NCBI GenBank assembly: GCA_024692105.1
Contig: JAILMZ010000142.1
Location: forward strand, 1-15,022
Direction of reading: 5' to 3'
Length of the DNA: 15,022 nucleotides
From: Saccharofermentans sp.
Lineage (GTDB): Bacteria; Bacillota_A; Clostridia; Saccharofermentanales; Saccharofermentanaceae
Shown here: piece by piece, positions 1-8,076 of the stretch
Layout of the letters: every line of letters starts with the position of its first letter
How positions within the stretch are numbered: the stretch's first letter is position 1
Translations under genes and position numbers: made by a program
Notes under the pieces: model-generated
Seen by the model: the letters and a program-made list of their open reading frames with translations, nothing else
What the model was told of the DNA's origin: nothing
Databases searched by the model: none

Positions 1-2549
1 TTCATCATGGTGCCGTCCCTGAGACCTGTAAGGAACAGGTTGTGGATAAGGTAGAGCTCGAGTGAGATGGTTCCGAGGAACTTGAGGACGGGGTTGCCGA
101 ACTTCACTTTCATCATCACGAGCAGGAGGAAACATACGAATACGATTATCCAGGGAAGCTGGATCAACAGGCAGCGCACTTTGTCTCCGTATGCGGGATC
201 CACGCCGGGCACCTCGCTCCAGTAAGACCATGTCGTAAGAGCGTATCTGGTCTGAAGGCCTAGGAGTACCGTGAGGATCGCGGTGACAGGCAGAAGGATA
301 ATGTAACCTTTGCGTGCGATCCTGCGAAGCATTTCTTGATGCCTGGATACGACGATACCGAGGAAGAAGAGGAACGTGGAGTTGTACCACCACTCTCCCT
401 GGAACCAGTAACTGCAGGAGAAATCATCGCCGTGGCAGAGAAGGAGGCTTCCGACTATCATACCGATCACGAAAACGCCCATCTCAATCGTTGCTTCGAA
501 CCTGTTGCTTATGAGGCGGTATAAGATGAAGAATGCGAGGTAGAGGATCACGATCTCCACGATATACCACATGTGCATGTTGATAAGAGACCATCCCGAC
601 AGGACACCAATGAGCTGCAGGAATGTGAATTTCTTACCGCAGATGCAGGAAGCGATAACGAATGTCACTATGCAGGAATAGAACGGTACGAGCACGGTGA
701 CAAGGCGCTTCTTGAGGAAACCCTTAAGATAGTTCTCTTTTGTCTTGAGGCTCGTATAAAGACCGTAGCCCGAGAAGAAGAAGAACACACCGACGAAGAG
801 GACGCCGAGTTCTGAGAAGAACGCAAGCGATCCTGCATCTTCGACCAGTTCCTGCGCGAGGTGGTGGATGATGATCGCCACTGCGGCAAAGCCCTGGACT
901 GCCTTGGATGCTTCAAGCCCCAAAGGTTCTTCCTGCCACTCGCGTATCTTTGATACCTTTGCGCCGAGAAGGAGGAGAAGGATCAGCGCGATGAGGATTA
1001 TATATGTGGGGAACTCAAAAGATGTAAAGGTCTTATAGAAGGATTTGACCGGAGAATTAGAAGGTTCCGTCTCTGCAGTTGTTGATGCCGGAGCTGAATC
1101 AGAAGCAGCATTGGATCCGGTATCCATGTCTTCGACCGCAGCAGCGTCGTAATCGCCGGTAGCCATCTTGAAGGCTTCCGTGCCGGGATCCACGACCTTG
1201 GCGGAGAGTTCGTCCGACAGAATTATGGAATTGATAACGCCGGCTGCAAGCTTATCAAGATGCTCACAAGCGGGGCCATCATCAGACAGAGGTTCAGCAT
1301 CACTATATTCCAGCATTATATTGATCTGATACATCATGCCGTCATCAGTGATCAGGTTGTACTGATATACCCTTAAGGTCGATTCTCCGGTAGTCTGGAA
1401 GAAGATCTTATAAAGAGGAATACCGTTTACATCCACGGTTCCGTATCCGAACTGATCCATCTGTTCAAAACTTATCGGAAACAGTGCCTGAATATTGTCT
1501 CCGAATCCGGTGTTGAGTGCAGTGTCTGTCATCTTTGACGGCGCGTAGGCCTCGAATACCATGACGGAATAGCGCTCACTATCAGCAGAGTTATTTGAGT
1601 TTGCCTGCAACATAAGACCGGTATAGGCATATAATTCCGTGAGCTCATCCTTGGCTTCGTCGCTGTTATCCGAATCCGGAACTTCTATATCCATGCCTTT
1701 CAACCATACAGGCCACAGTTCGGACGGCAGAGCAATCGAGATTCCGTTCTCGGTCGAAAAGTATTTGTTGTCATCGGTTATCGGATCATAGTCACCTGTT
1801 TCCATAACGAACGGTTCGGCATCGATGGTGACCATTTGAGATGACAGTTCATCTGACAGCTGAAGCGAGCCGATGATGCTTGCTGACAGATAATCCAGAT
1901 GTTCGCATGCCTTATCGCTGAAAGGGACGACCTCGCCATCATCGGAAGGTCTGCTCAGGAGTGTTATATTGATCTGATACAAAGTTGAATCCGATACAAA
2001 GGAGTATTGGTAGAGTCTCAGGCGTGCGGATGAATCGGGGTTTTCTCCGGTTCCTGCGGTCTCATAGAAGATCTCATACAAAGGAATGCCGTTGACCTCG
2101 GTCATTCCGGACCCGAACTGCTCGGTAGTACCGAAACAATCGATGTACATCTGCTTGATATTATCCGTAAAAGATCCGTTGATGTCAGAACCGGCCGGAT
2201 CCGTAGGAGCATCTGTCTCGAATATTGTAATGTAGAACCATTCGCCCTTTTCGCAGTAATCCGGTTCTTCGGTTCCGTCACCGGCCTGAAGAGACATACC
2301 TATGTATTTATAGTTGTCATAGACATTACTCATCTCGAAGCCGTATTCCTTTAATTCCTGGAAGTAAGGGTCATCCTCCGGCATACCGGTCCAAAGCGGC
2401 AGGAATTCTGACGGCAGCGTGACCGTGATGCCGCTGTCGGTGGTACAGGTCTTTCCCTCGTCTTCAGAGTCGGCCATGACTGCTGCCCCGCCGGTGGCAA
2501 CGACCATTGCCATGGTGATCAGTAAAGTTGTGATCTTGCGTATACTCAT
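1..2549 (-). CDS. Acyltransferase 3 family membrane protein with a secreted duplicated N-terminal domain (partial, runs off left edge)
   Basis: The reading frame starts at ATG 2547-2549 and stays open for 849 codons to the window edge. A GGGAGG ribosome binding site lies six bases upstream. Residues 1-26 look like a signal peptide (MSIRKITTLL..., cleavage near AVMA/DSED). Residues 38-255 and 267-468 are two copies of one unrecognised domain; a Ser/Ala/Thr-rich linker (470-500) and a membrane segment (514-530) follow. From about 546 the protein matches the acyltransferase-3 (OafA/YrhL-like) family: a His pair in the first helix (HH 562-563), FFFFSGYGL (589-597), a basic helix ending KKRLVTVLVPFY (613-624), HMWYIVEIV (659-667) and SLELYLIHN (829-837). 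Family members use the membrane domain to move acyl groups onto exported glycans. The real acceptor here is unknown. The C-terminus is missing, so a further fused domain cannot be excluded. The family call is firm; the secreted domain's role is unknown. Confidence 0.88.
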   Translation of the reverse strand, partial: MSIRKITTLLITMAMVVATGGAAVMADSEDEGKTCTTDSGITVTLPSEFLPLWTGMPEDDPYFQELKEYGFEMSNVYDNYKYIGMSLQAGDGTEEPDYCEKGEWFYITIFETDAPTDPAGSDINGSFTDNIKQMYIDCFGTTEQFGSGMTEVNGIPLYEIFYETAGTGENPDSSARLRLYQYSFVSDSTLYQINITLLSRPSDDGEVVPFSDKACEHLDYLSASIIGSLQLSDELSSQMVTIDAEPFVMETGDYDPITDDNKYFSTENGISIALPSELWPVWLKGMDIEVPDSDNSDEAKDELTELYAYTGLMLQANSNNSADSERYSVMVFEAYAPSKMTDTALNTGFGDNIQALFPISFEQMDQFGYGTVDVNGIPLYKIFFQTTGESTLRVYQYNLITDDGMMYQINIMLEYSDAEPLSDDGPACEHLDKLAAGVINSIILSDELSAKVVDPGTEAFKMATGDYDAAAVEDMDTGSNAASDSAPASTTAETEPSNSPVKSFYKTFTSFEFPTYIILIALILLLLLGAKVSKIREWQEEPLGLEASKAVQGFAAVAIIIHHLAQELVEDAGSLAFFSELGVLFVGVFFFFSGYGLYTSLKTKENYLKGFLKKRLVTVLVPFYSCIVTFVIASCICGKKFTFLQLIGVLSGWSLINMHMWYIVEIVILYLAFFILYRLISNRFEATIEMGVFVIGMIVGSLLLCHGDDFSCSYWFQGEWWYNSTFLFFLGIVVSRHQEMLRRIARKGYIILLPVTAILTVLLGLQTRYALTTWSYWSEVPGVDPAYGDKVRCLLIQLPWIIVFVCFLLLVMMKVKFGNPVLKFLGTISLELYLIHNLFLTGLRDGTMM
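1146..2438 (-). repeat. Tandem duplication of the extracytoplasmic domain in the acyltransferase
   Basis: Two protein-level copies lie head to tail: copy A at about 2438-1785 (residues 38-255) and copy B at about 1751-1146 (residues 267-468). Shared landmarks in the same order are GITVTLPSE / GISIALPSE, GMSLQA / GLMLQA, VNGIPLYEIFYET / VNGIPLYKIFFQT, LYQYSF / VYQYNL, YQINITL / YQINIML, ACEHLD / ACEHLD, LSDELS / LSDELS and TGDYD / TGDYD. The copies differ at many positions, so the duplication is old. The opening 'G-hydrophobic-LP-acidic' strand and alternating pattern suggest a compact alpha/beta fold, loosely like PsbP/Mog1-type secreted domains; that comparison is a guess. Confidence 0.85.
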
Positions 2550-2555
2550 AAGATG

Positions 2556-2624
2556 CCTCCCGTGAGTTTTCTCTAGCCTGAATCTAACAGTTCTTGCCCG
2601 CAGATACAATCGACTGTTGGTCGA
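2556..2624 (-). promoter_or_regulatory. Candidate promoter, inverted repeat and RBS for the acyltransferase gene
   Basis: On the minus strand a possible -35 TTGTAT (2604-2609) and -10 TTAGAT (2582-2587) are 16 bases apart. The GGGAGG ribosome binding site is at 2556-2561. A perfect 5-base inverted repeat with a 5-base loop (TCGAC-N5-GTCGA, 2610-2624) touches the upstream edge of the -35 box and could be an operator. The gene needs its own promoter because a terminator ends transcription just upstream. The promoter boxes are imperfect, so the exact position is tentative. Confidence 0.35.
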
Positions 2625-2675
2625 GTGCAGTGTTTTCAAGGGTTCCGGGCAAAAATCCACTTTGAGTTCACCGAT

Positions 2676-2707
2676 AAAAAAGGGGCTGCGCCTGCAACCC
2701 CTTTTTT
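2676..2707 (-). terminator. Intrinsic terminator after the LRR/ChW surface protein gene
   Basis: Read on the minus strand this is A6-GGGGTTGC-AGGC-GCAGCCCC-T6: an 8-base stem with one T:G wobble and a 4-base loop, extended by A:U pairs and followed by a run of T. The wobble becomes a C:A mismatch if read on the plus strand, so the hairpin fits minus-strand use. It lies 18 bases past the stop codon at 2726 and separates the surface-protein gene from the acyltransferase gene. Confidence 0.9.
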
Positions 2708-2725
2708 GAAAATTCACATTTCCGG

Positions 2726-5437
2726 TTATGCCTGATAGAAGCAATTTGTCGTCGGACCCGGGGCAGGATCGCCTGCAGGGACGACTACGATCTCGATTCC
2801 CTCGAGCCTGTATGCGTAGCCTGCGCTTCCGCATTCGGCACCGTTGCATGCCCAGCCGGTCCAGCCGAAATTCTGGACATGGACTCTATAATAGATATCA
2901 TAGTCAGCCGCGTTCTCGCCGGTCAGACGGATCATTATCGCCTCGAGGCGCTTCGCCTGGCCTTCGGTTCCGGAGAAGCCGCCGTTGCTCGTCCAGGAAG
3001 TCTCCCAACCGTAGTCCTGGATGTGAGTCTTGTATTCCACGCCGACACCGTCAAGACCGGTCACGCTTATCTTTATGCCTTCAAGTCGCTTGGACTGGCC
3101 TGTGGTACCGGCCATCAGACCGTCGTTTACGTTGCCCTGCCATCCAATGTCTTCCACGTGGACCTGATATGTGATGTACTCGGGACTTGCACCCTTGGGC
3201 ACGATCTTGATCTGCATTCCCTCGAGTCTCTTGGACTGACCTTCGGTACCTGCCATCTCGCCATTCTTGACCCAGCCCATCCAGCCGATGTCCTGGACGT
3301 GGACTCTGTAATAGATATCGTAGTCGGCCGCATCGGAGCCGGTCAGCTCGATCATCATTCCCTCGAGGCGCAGTGCCTGGCCGGAAGTGCCGGACATCTG
3401 ACCGTCATAGACCCAGTCCTGCCAGCCGATGTTCTGGACATGAGTCTTGTACTTGACTCCGAGATCAAGGTCAGACTGAACATTGATCATCATGCCCTCG
3501 AGCCTTAAGGCCTGGCCTTCGGTACCCGCCATTTCGCCGTCGAAGACCCAGTCCTGCCAGCCGACGTTCTGAACGTGGGTACAGTAGCAGACCGAGACAT
3601 CCGATGATGTGGTGACTGAAGGAAGCGGAGGCACCGTGTTGGCAGCCGAAGATACCGATGCGGAGTTGCCTGAAGATGCAGGAAGGGTATATACATTGCC
3701 CTTGTTGCCGTCGGCATAAAGTTTGACCTTCTGTGCCACGACGGGAGTGCCGTTGCCGTTGACTTTCGCCGAATACGAAGCAGCTCCGTCGAGATTGAAG
3801 ATCTTGTCTGCGCCTGCCTGAAGATCGCTTACGGTCATCCTTCCGTGAGGGTTGCATTTGTTGCCGCTTGTCTTAAGGACTTCGAACTGGATCGCCCATG
3901 TGAACGCTCCCCAGCCGTAGTAATCTATAGCATAGAAATCGTCGAACCAGTCGGTCCTGCCGTAATCGAAAGCCGTGCCGAGACCCATGTACAGAGCAAG
4001 CCTGTGTGCCATTAGGGCAAAGTCTTCTCTGCTTACCAGTTCGTTGGGGCAGAAAGAATCCGCACAGATGCTGGGGTATCCGAAGCAGATGTTATAGGTC
4101 TCGCCCCAGATGATGGCAGCTTCATAAGGAGATCCTGCGACATCGTTGAATCTGGAAGTTCCGCTGACCACAGGGCATCCTGCCTTTTCCCAGAGGAGCT
4201 GGATAGCCTGGCCTCTTGTGGCAAACGTCTCGGAACCGGTATAACCGTCGTTGGTGTTGATGTAGCACTCGGAGACGACTTTCGGATTGCCGCCTGTGGT
4301 TACAACGGACTTGCCGTTATCGACGACAACGCAGTGCGTCAGGTCTTCGAAATACTCTTCGCTTCCGCCGTACTCGATGGTATATGACGTTACATATCCG
4401 AGCTGCGGCTCTGCTTTGCTGAAACCTTCTTTATATGCCTTGATAAGATAAGGGTTGTTGCTGATGTTTACGGAAGAAAGCCCGCCGCATCCGAATGCGT
4501 ACAGATTATAAAGCTGCGGGTTGCCTGACAGATCGAGAGACGTGAGATTGTAGTCGCACTCGAGCCTGAGATCGGCAAGCCTGGGGTTGTTCTTAACATT
4601 AAGATATGTGAGCTCCTCGTTGTAGCCGCAGATAAGAAGCTGAAGCTGGGGGTTATTGCTCATGTCGAGTTTGGTGACGCCGTTGTTGGCGCAGTTATAG
4701 TATTCGAGACCCTTCAGGTTGCTGATGTCGACATCGCCAAGATTCTCGTTGTCCCAGATGTCGAGTCTCTTGAGGCAGGGGTTGTTCGACAGGTCCAGAG
4801 AAGTCAGTTTGTTCTTCTGGGCATCGAGCTCGCAGAGCATGGGGTTGTTGGACAGATTAAGAGATGTAAGTCCGCATTCGCTGCAGAACAGGTTCTCGAG
4901 TTTTGTGTTCTTGGTCAGGTTGAGATACTTAAGATCGGGATTGGCATTACATTCAACGTAAGCAAGATTCGGGTTGTCCTTGAAGTTGATCGAAGTGAGC
5001 TTGCAGTTAAAGCAGTATACCCACTCGAGCTTATCCAGACCTTTGAAGTTAAGAGTCGTGAAATCGTTGTGGGAACACCAGATACCGACGAGCTCTTTGT
5101 TGCCGGAAAGGTCCCAGCTGGATATGTGGTTATTCAGGCACCACAGACCTTGGATGTTCGGGAAATACTCGATGCCTTTTATGGAATAGATGTTCATGTT
5201 CTCACAGTGGAGATTGATGACGGCATTTCTCTCTGCCTGTGACAGATAGTTGTCACCGTTCGTATCGTAAGCCTTTACGGCTTTCTGGAAATTGGCATCT
5301 GGAAAATAAGTTGTCGAATAGATGGGAATGGTGCCTGCGGCAAATGCTTCTACGGGAATGCAGCGCATGAACGGCAGGACCATAACGGCAGCAAAAACGG
5401 CAACCAAGATCTTGGCCAGAGACTTCTTATATTTCAT
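2726..5437 (-). CDS. Secreted cell-surface protein: EF-hand-like loop, leucine-rich repeats, SLH-like repeats and six ChW repeats
   Basis: This is a 903-residue exported protein. Residues 1-34 are a signal peptide (basic KYKK start, hydrophobic core, cleavage near AFAA). A short calcium-loop-like stretch, DTNGDNYLSQAE (58-69), comes next. About 11 leucine-rich repeats of 20-24 residues cover roughly 95-340 (consensus LxxLDLSNNPxL). Residues 405-548 resemble SLH repeats, for example RFNDVAGSPYEAAIIWGE (429-446) and FCPNELVSREDFALMAHRLA (462-481). A Ser/Thr/Pro linker (580-613) leads to six ChW repeats (616-887) with the HVQxxGW...G(T)xGQxxRLEG pattern. ChW and SLH-like modules are known or expected wall-binding parts, and LRRs bind proteins, so an adhesin or surface-binding role is likely but inferred. 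The start has AGGGGTG upstream. The gene begins 42 bases after the NUDIX stop with no terminator seen between, so it may be read from the upstream operon. Confidence 0.9.
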   Translation of the reverse strand: MKYKKSLAKILVAVFAAVMVLPFMRCIPVEAFAAGTIPIYSTTYFPDANFQKAVKAYDTNGDNYLSQAERNAVINLHCENMNIYSIKGIEYFPNIQGLWCLNNHISSWDLSGNKELVGIWCSHNDFTTLNFKGLDKLEWVYCFNCKLTSINFKDNPNLAYVECNANPDLKYLNLTKNTKLENLFCSECGLTSLNLSNNPMLCELDAQKNKLTSLDLSNNPCLKRLDIWDNENLGDVDISNLKGLEYYNCANNGVTKLDMSNNPQLQLLICGYNEELTYLNVKNNPRLADLRLECDYNLTSLDLSGNPQLYNLYAFGCGGLSSVNISNNPYLIKAYKEGFSKAEPQLGYVTSYTIEYGGSEEYFEDLTHCVVVDNGKSVVTTGGNPKVVSECYINTNDGYTGSETFATRGQAIQLLWEKAGCPVVSGTSRFNDVAGSPYEAAIIWGETYNICFGYPSICADSFCPNELVSREDFALMAHRLALYMGLGTAFDYGRTDWFDDFYAIDYYGWGAFTWAIQFEVLKTSGNKCNPHGRMTVSDLQAGADKIFNLDGAASYSAKVNGNGTPVVAQKVKLYADGNKGNVYTLPASSGNSASVSSAANTVPPLPSVTTSSDVSVCYCTHVQNVGWQDWVFDGEMAGTEGQALRLEGMMINVQSDLDLGVKYKTHVQNIGWQDWVYDGQMSGTSGQALRLEGMMIELTGSDAADYDIYYRVHVQDIGWMGWVKNGEMAGTEGQSKRLEGMQIKIVPKGASPEYITYQVHVEDIGWQGNVNDGLMAGTTGQSKRLEGIKISVTGLDGVGVEYKTHIQDYGWETSWTSNGGFSGTEGQAKRLEAIMIRLTGENAADYDIYYRVHVQNFGWTGWACNGAECGSAGYAYRLEGIEIVVVPAGDPAPGPTTNCFYQA
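2777..3592 (-). repeat. Six ChW repeats arranged as two triplets
   Basis: Six copies of about 40-47 residues lie at residues 616-652, 661-699, 707-747, 755-793, 800-839 and 847-887. Each has a HVQxxGW core, a central G(E/Q)xxGTxGQ turn and RLEGxxI. The linkers show a higher order: repeats 2 and 5 begin YKTH, repeats 3 and 6 share AADYDIYYRVHVQ, and repeats 3 and 6 both end in IVP/VVP. At DNA level the segments starting near 2881 and 3301 are nearly the same, a period of about 420 bases. Confidence 0.88.
4418..5155 (-). repeat. Leucine-rich repeat array
   Basis: About eleven imperfect copies with a 20-24 residue period cover residues 95-340. The typical unit is LTSLDLSNNPCLKRLDIWDN. Cys and Asn recur at fixed positions (WCLNNHIS, WCSHNDFT, YCFNCKLT, FCSECGLT, ICGYNEEL). 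The short period and NNP turns resemble LRR proteins of clostridia and Bacteroidota rather than the strict 22-residue internalin type. Confidence 0.85.
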
Positions 5438-5479
5438 TTTTTACACCCCTGAAAAGAGTTTTAGCACCGGCTTATGCTA

Positions 5480-6301
5480 TCAGATTTTTCCCTCTTTGAA
5501 CATTGTCATCATCTCGTTGGTGAGACTGTACTGGTCGGGCTGAAGTTCGATGTCGTCCCTGGATCTCCACTCGGCTACTTTAAGTTCGCCCTCATCCATG
5601 GTGATCGTATCGTCGCCTGATACATCGCAGAAGAAGCCTGCAAGAAGGTCATCGACGATCCCCCAGGGCTGCGACTTGTAGTACCTGATGTTGGTGACCT
5701 TAAGACCCGTCTCTTCCATGACCTCGCGCGCCACGGTCTCTTCCAATGTCTCGCCGATCTCGGTGAATCCCGCCACGAGCGCGAAATGCGCGAACCCGGT
5801 CCTGTACTTCGTTACCAGCAGTTTGTCGCCGTTGGTGACACCCACTATTACCGCAGGGGCGATCTTGGGGTATATGACGTTGCCGCAGTCGCAGCGGATC
5901 GCTCTTTCCGTTCCGTCGATGTGAGTGGGCTTGCCGCATCTTCCGCAGTATCTGTTGTTGCGGTACCAGCGTGCGAGCTGGACTGCGGTGTAACAGACAA
6001 AAGCAATGTATTTCTCGGTGAGGCCGCTGTTCCTGAGCGTCCTTGCATTGATGTAATCATATCCTTCGGGAAGGACATCGAATTCTTCTCTTGCCAGGAA
6101 GTAGTGCTTGTCATCGTCTACCGAGAACAGGTAGATAAGGTCATCTGTCCGGATACTCCCGAAATCTCTCACGCATGGAAACGTCTCGCCCTTGATGAGG
6201 ACGTCGTTGTCGCGGAAAGACAGAACGATGCTGTCAGAAGAAGCATTTCGCGACGGGTCGTAATGATTGTGCAGAACGTGAGGGTAGATGTCTTGTATCA
6301 T
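5480..6301 (-). CDS. nudC: NUDIX hydrolase with zinc ribbon, NADH pyrophosphatase (NudC)-like
   Basis: The 273-residue protein is close in size to E. coli NudC (257). A four-Cys zinc ribbon at residues 119-139 (CGRCG ... CDCG) leads into YPKIAPAVIVGV (144-155). The full NUDIX box GX5EX7REVXEETGL is at 178-200, with the catalytic REVMEE at 192-197. The NudC-specific block after it reads SQPWGIVDD (210-218), so SQPW is kept but the usual PFPxS is changed. NudC enzymes split NAD(H) into AMP and NMN(H) and can remove NAD caps from RNA; the altered block makes the exact substrate less certain. The start codon overlaps the permease stop as ATGA (6298-6301), so the two are translationally coupled, which is an unusual partner for a housekeeping enzyme. 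The N-terminal 110 residues look like the degenerate NUDIX-like domain of NudC proteins. Confidence 0.85.
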   Translation of the reverse strand: MIQDIYPHVLHNHYDPSRNASSDSIVLSFRDNDVLIKGETFPCVRDFGSIRTDDLIYLFSVDDDKHYFLAREEFDVLPEGYDYINARTLRNSGLTEKYIAFVCYTAVQLARWYRNNRYCGRCGKPTHIDGTERAIRCDCGNVIYPKIAPAVIVGVTNGDKLLVTKYRTGFAHFALVAGFTEIGETLEETVAREVMEETGLKVTNIRYYKSQPWGIVDDLLAGFFCDVSGDDTITMDEGELKVAEWRSRDDIELQPDQYSLTNEMMTMFKEGKI

Positions 6302-8076
6302 GTGCGTACCTTCCAGTGTTTGGGGCTGATCTTTGCGACTAACTTAGATGCAAGGAAGATGTAAAGTGCGTTAAGGATGATAAGTACAGGAACGAGTATC
6401 CATCCCTTTACCGGGATCCAGCATACTGCGATCACAAGGGTCTCCGATACGACTTCCAATACGGTATGAAGATGGTTCTTTACCTTGATGTTCTCCGTGT
6501 ATGGCTGGAGCAGATAGTAGAGCGTCAGAAGATGCACGGAGCAAAGAGCGCTCATAAGAACAAACGCAACCGGGATGACCAGGTACTGACCGGGATATCT
6601 CTGACCGCCGAACATAAAAACGAAGACGTCGAATACAAGCCCGAGAACGATCGCAGGCGCCAGGTTCAGTTTGATCGCTTCCGCGATACGGATCTTATAG
6701 AGTTTCACGATCTGAGCGGGCGACTTGTAGAAACTGAAAGACATGAGGCACCTGTCGCAGTTGATGAACATCGTCTGCGTAAGTTTTGTAGTGCCGTTGG
6801 ACAAGGCGATCAGCCAGAAGAATGCCAACAGGTTTGTGTCAAACAGCCCCATGAAGAAGTCCTGGATTTCCGCGTCTCCCGTGACAATGGGCCTAAGGCT
6901 GTCCTGATAACCTTGGAACGTGAGAAAGTTTACGATGTTGTTCTTAAGACATTCGGAAGCTGCCTGCTGTCCGAAGTCCTGACCGTATTCGATGTAAAGA
7001 TCGATGCAGATAAGGGCAAAGATCACCGCGATAACCAAAGAGATGACTATGGGCCTAACGGATATAACCGATCTGTATCTTCTTGCGAATACCTGGTTCA
7101 GGAAAGCAAAGCCTTTCTTGTTGCTGCTGACCCTGGTATCTATGGCGCTGACTTTATTAACCTTCTTGAGTCTCTTGGTCCTGTCGGGAGACTTATATGA
7201 TTTCTTCTCGACCTCGTAAGTTTCCTTGGAACCTGCCAGCAGCTGCTTGTGCAGATACGGATCGAAATTCTTTACCGCAAAGAAACCTGCCACGGCAAGC
7301 ACGGCTGTCACGGCTGCTATGACGGGCAGCACAAATACCGGAGGGCAGTAAGCGTTGAACGACATGATAAGTACTGCCGTGATGATGGTAAATCCGATAA
7401 AGACCTTGAAAAAAATGCCGACAAGTTCGCTCTTGCCTGATGCGACCTTAAGTCCGATCCTGCGCTTCAGATTAATGATGCCGAGCTTTATGCCCGCGCC
7501 TGCCAGCTTTATCGCTACTGCTAGGAGCGGCGTAAAGAACCACATAAGGAAAGGCATGCCGGATATGATGCCGAAGAAAAGGTTGACTCCGGAATAGCCG
7601 ATGAACAGTGCCGCGAGATTCAGTACAAAGTACGATATGTTGATCTTTTTGGCATCCATCCTGAGCATGAATACTGCATACTCCTTCTCGGGAGTATACG
7701 AGAACAGATTTGTGTTTATAAGAATGCCGGCAAACGCGTATGCCAAAAAGAGCATCATGAACTGCGTGCCCTGGAACTGAGCGATGCTTACGCCGACGAT
7801 CTCTTCGGGACTGCTTTCTGCCAGTTCCCTCATTATGAAGCTGAACGCATATATGCCGGAAAGGCCTAAGACCTTCAGGAAGAACAGCATGAAGAATTCG
7901 GCGATGAACTTCCAGATCGCATAGATGACCTTAAAGAAACCGATCGAATAAAGGTCGTCGGGAAGGAGCCTTCCGATCAGGGGAAGGAGCTTAAGTTTAT
8001 ATATGAACCCGTTGTATCCGACTATGTAGCGGAGCCGGTACATAGAGCGTATCGTCTTGAGCCAGTCTTTGATCAT
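6298..8076 (-). CDS. ABC transporter permease, large multi-pass membrane protein
   Basis: The 592-residue protein has 11-12 predicted membrane segments, at about 58-80, 105-124, 147-170, 174-198, 221-240, 247-268, 342-362, 406-426, 465-489, 498-523 and 541-577. A Lys/Arg-rich cytoplasmic loop (270-340) splits it into two halves, so it may be a fused pair of six-helix units. A distinctive Cys-containing stretch, FINCDRCLMSFSFYKSP, is at 437-453. No periplasmic binding domain or MacB-type loop is seen. Its start overlaps the ATPase stop (ATGA, 8073-8076), which identifies it as that ATPase's membrane partner, most likely an exporter of the ABC-2 or EcsB-like type. The substrate is unknown and no specific family name can be given with confidence. 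Confidence 0.75.
   Translation of the reverse strand: MIKDWLKTIRSMYRLRYIVGYNGFIYKLKLLPLIGRLLPDDLYSIGFFKVIYAIWKFIAEFFMLFFLKVLGLSGIYAFSFIMRELAESSPEEIVGVSIAQFQGTQFMMLFLAYAFAGILINTNLFSYTPEKEYAVFMLRMDAKKINISYFVLNLAALFIGYSGVNLFFGIISGMPFLMWFFTPLLAVAIKLAGAGIKLGIINLKRRIGLKVASGKSELVGIFFKVFIGFTIITAVLIMSFNAYCPPVFVLPVIAAVTAVLAVAGFFAVKNFDPYLHKQLLAGSKETYEVEKKSYKSPDRTKRLKKVNKVSAIDTRVSSNKKGFAFLNQVFARRYRSVISVRPIVISLVIAVIFALICIDLYIEYGQDFGQQAASECLKNNIVNFLTFQGYQDSLRPIVTGDAEIQDFFMGLFDTNLLAFFWLIALSNGTTKLTQTMFINCDRCLMSFSFYKSPAQIVKLYKIRIAEAIKLNLAPAIVLGLVFDVFVFMFGGQRYPGQYLVIPVAFVLMSALCSVHLLTLYYLLQPYTENIKVKNHLHTVLEVVSETLVIAVCWIPVKGWILVPVLIILNALYIFLASKLVAKISPKHWKVRT

Noticed and set aside
573..916. Short open frames on both strands within the first 1 kb
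   Set aside because: They lie out of frame in the acyltransferase-3 gene, which is continuous from 2549 to the left edge and carries the family motifs.
2879..3508. 209-codon plus-strand open frame opposite the ChW repeats
   Set aside because: It is antisense to a clearly real repeat protein; its openness and apparent periodicity come from the repeated codons of the ChW array, and it has no ribosome binding site or domain.
2777..5155. Repeated DNA considered as a CRISPR array
   Set aside because: The repeats are in frame, vary in sequence and encode ChW and LRR protein modules; there are no unique spacers between identical short repeats.
5438..5479. Possible terminator between the NUDIX and surface-protein genes
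   Set aside because: Only a 5-base stem (TAGCA/TGCTA on the minus strand) with no following T-run is present, too weak to call.
6466..7200. 244-codon plus-strand open frame opposite the permease
   Set aside because: The minus-strand frame encodes a coherent multi-pass membrane protein with coupled start and stop; the opposite product is a hydrophilic mirror of it.
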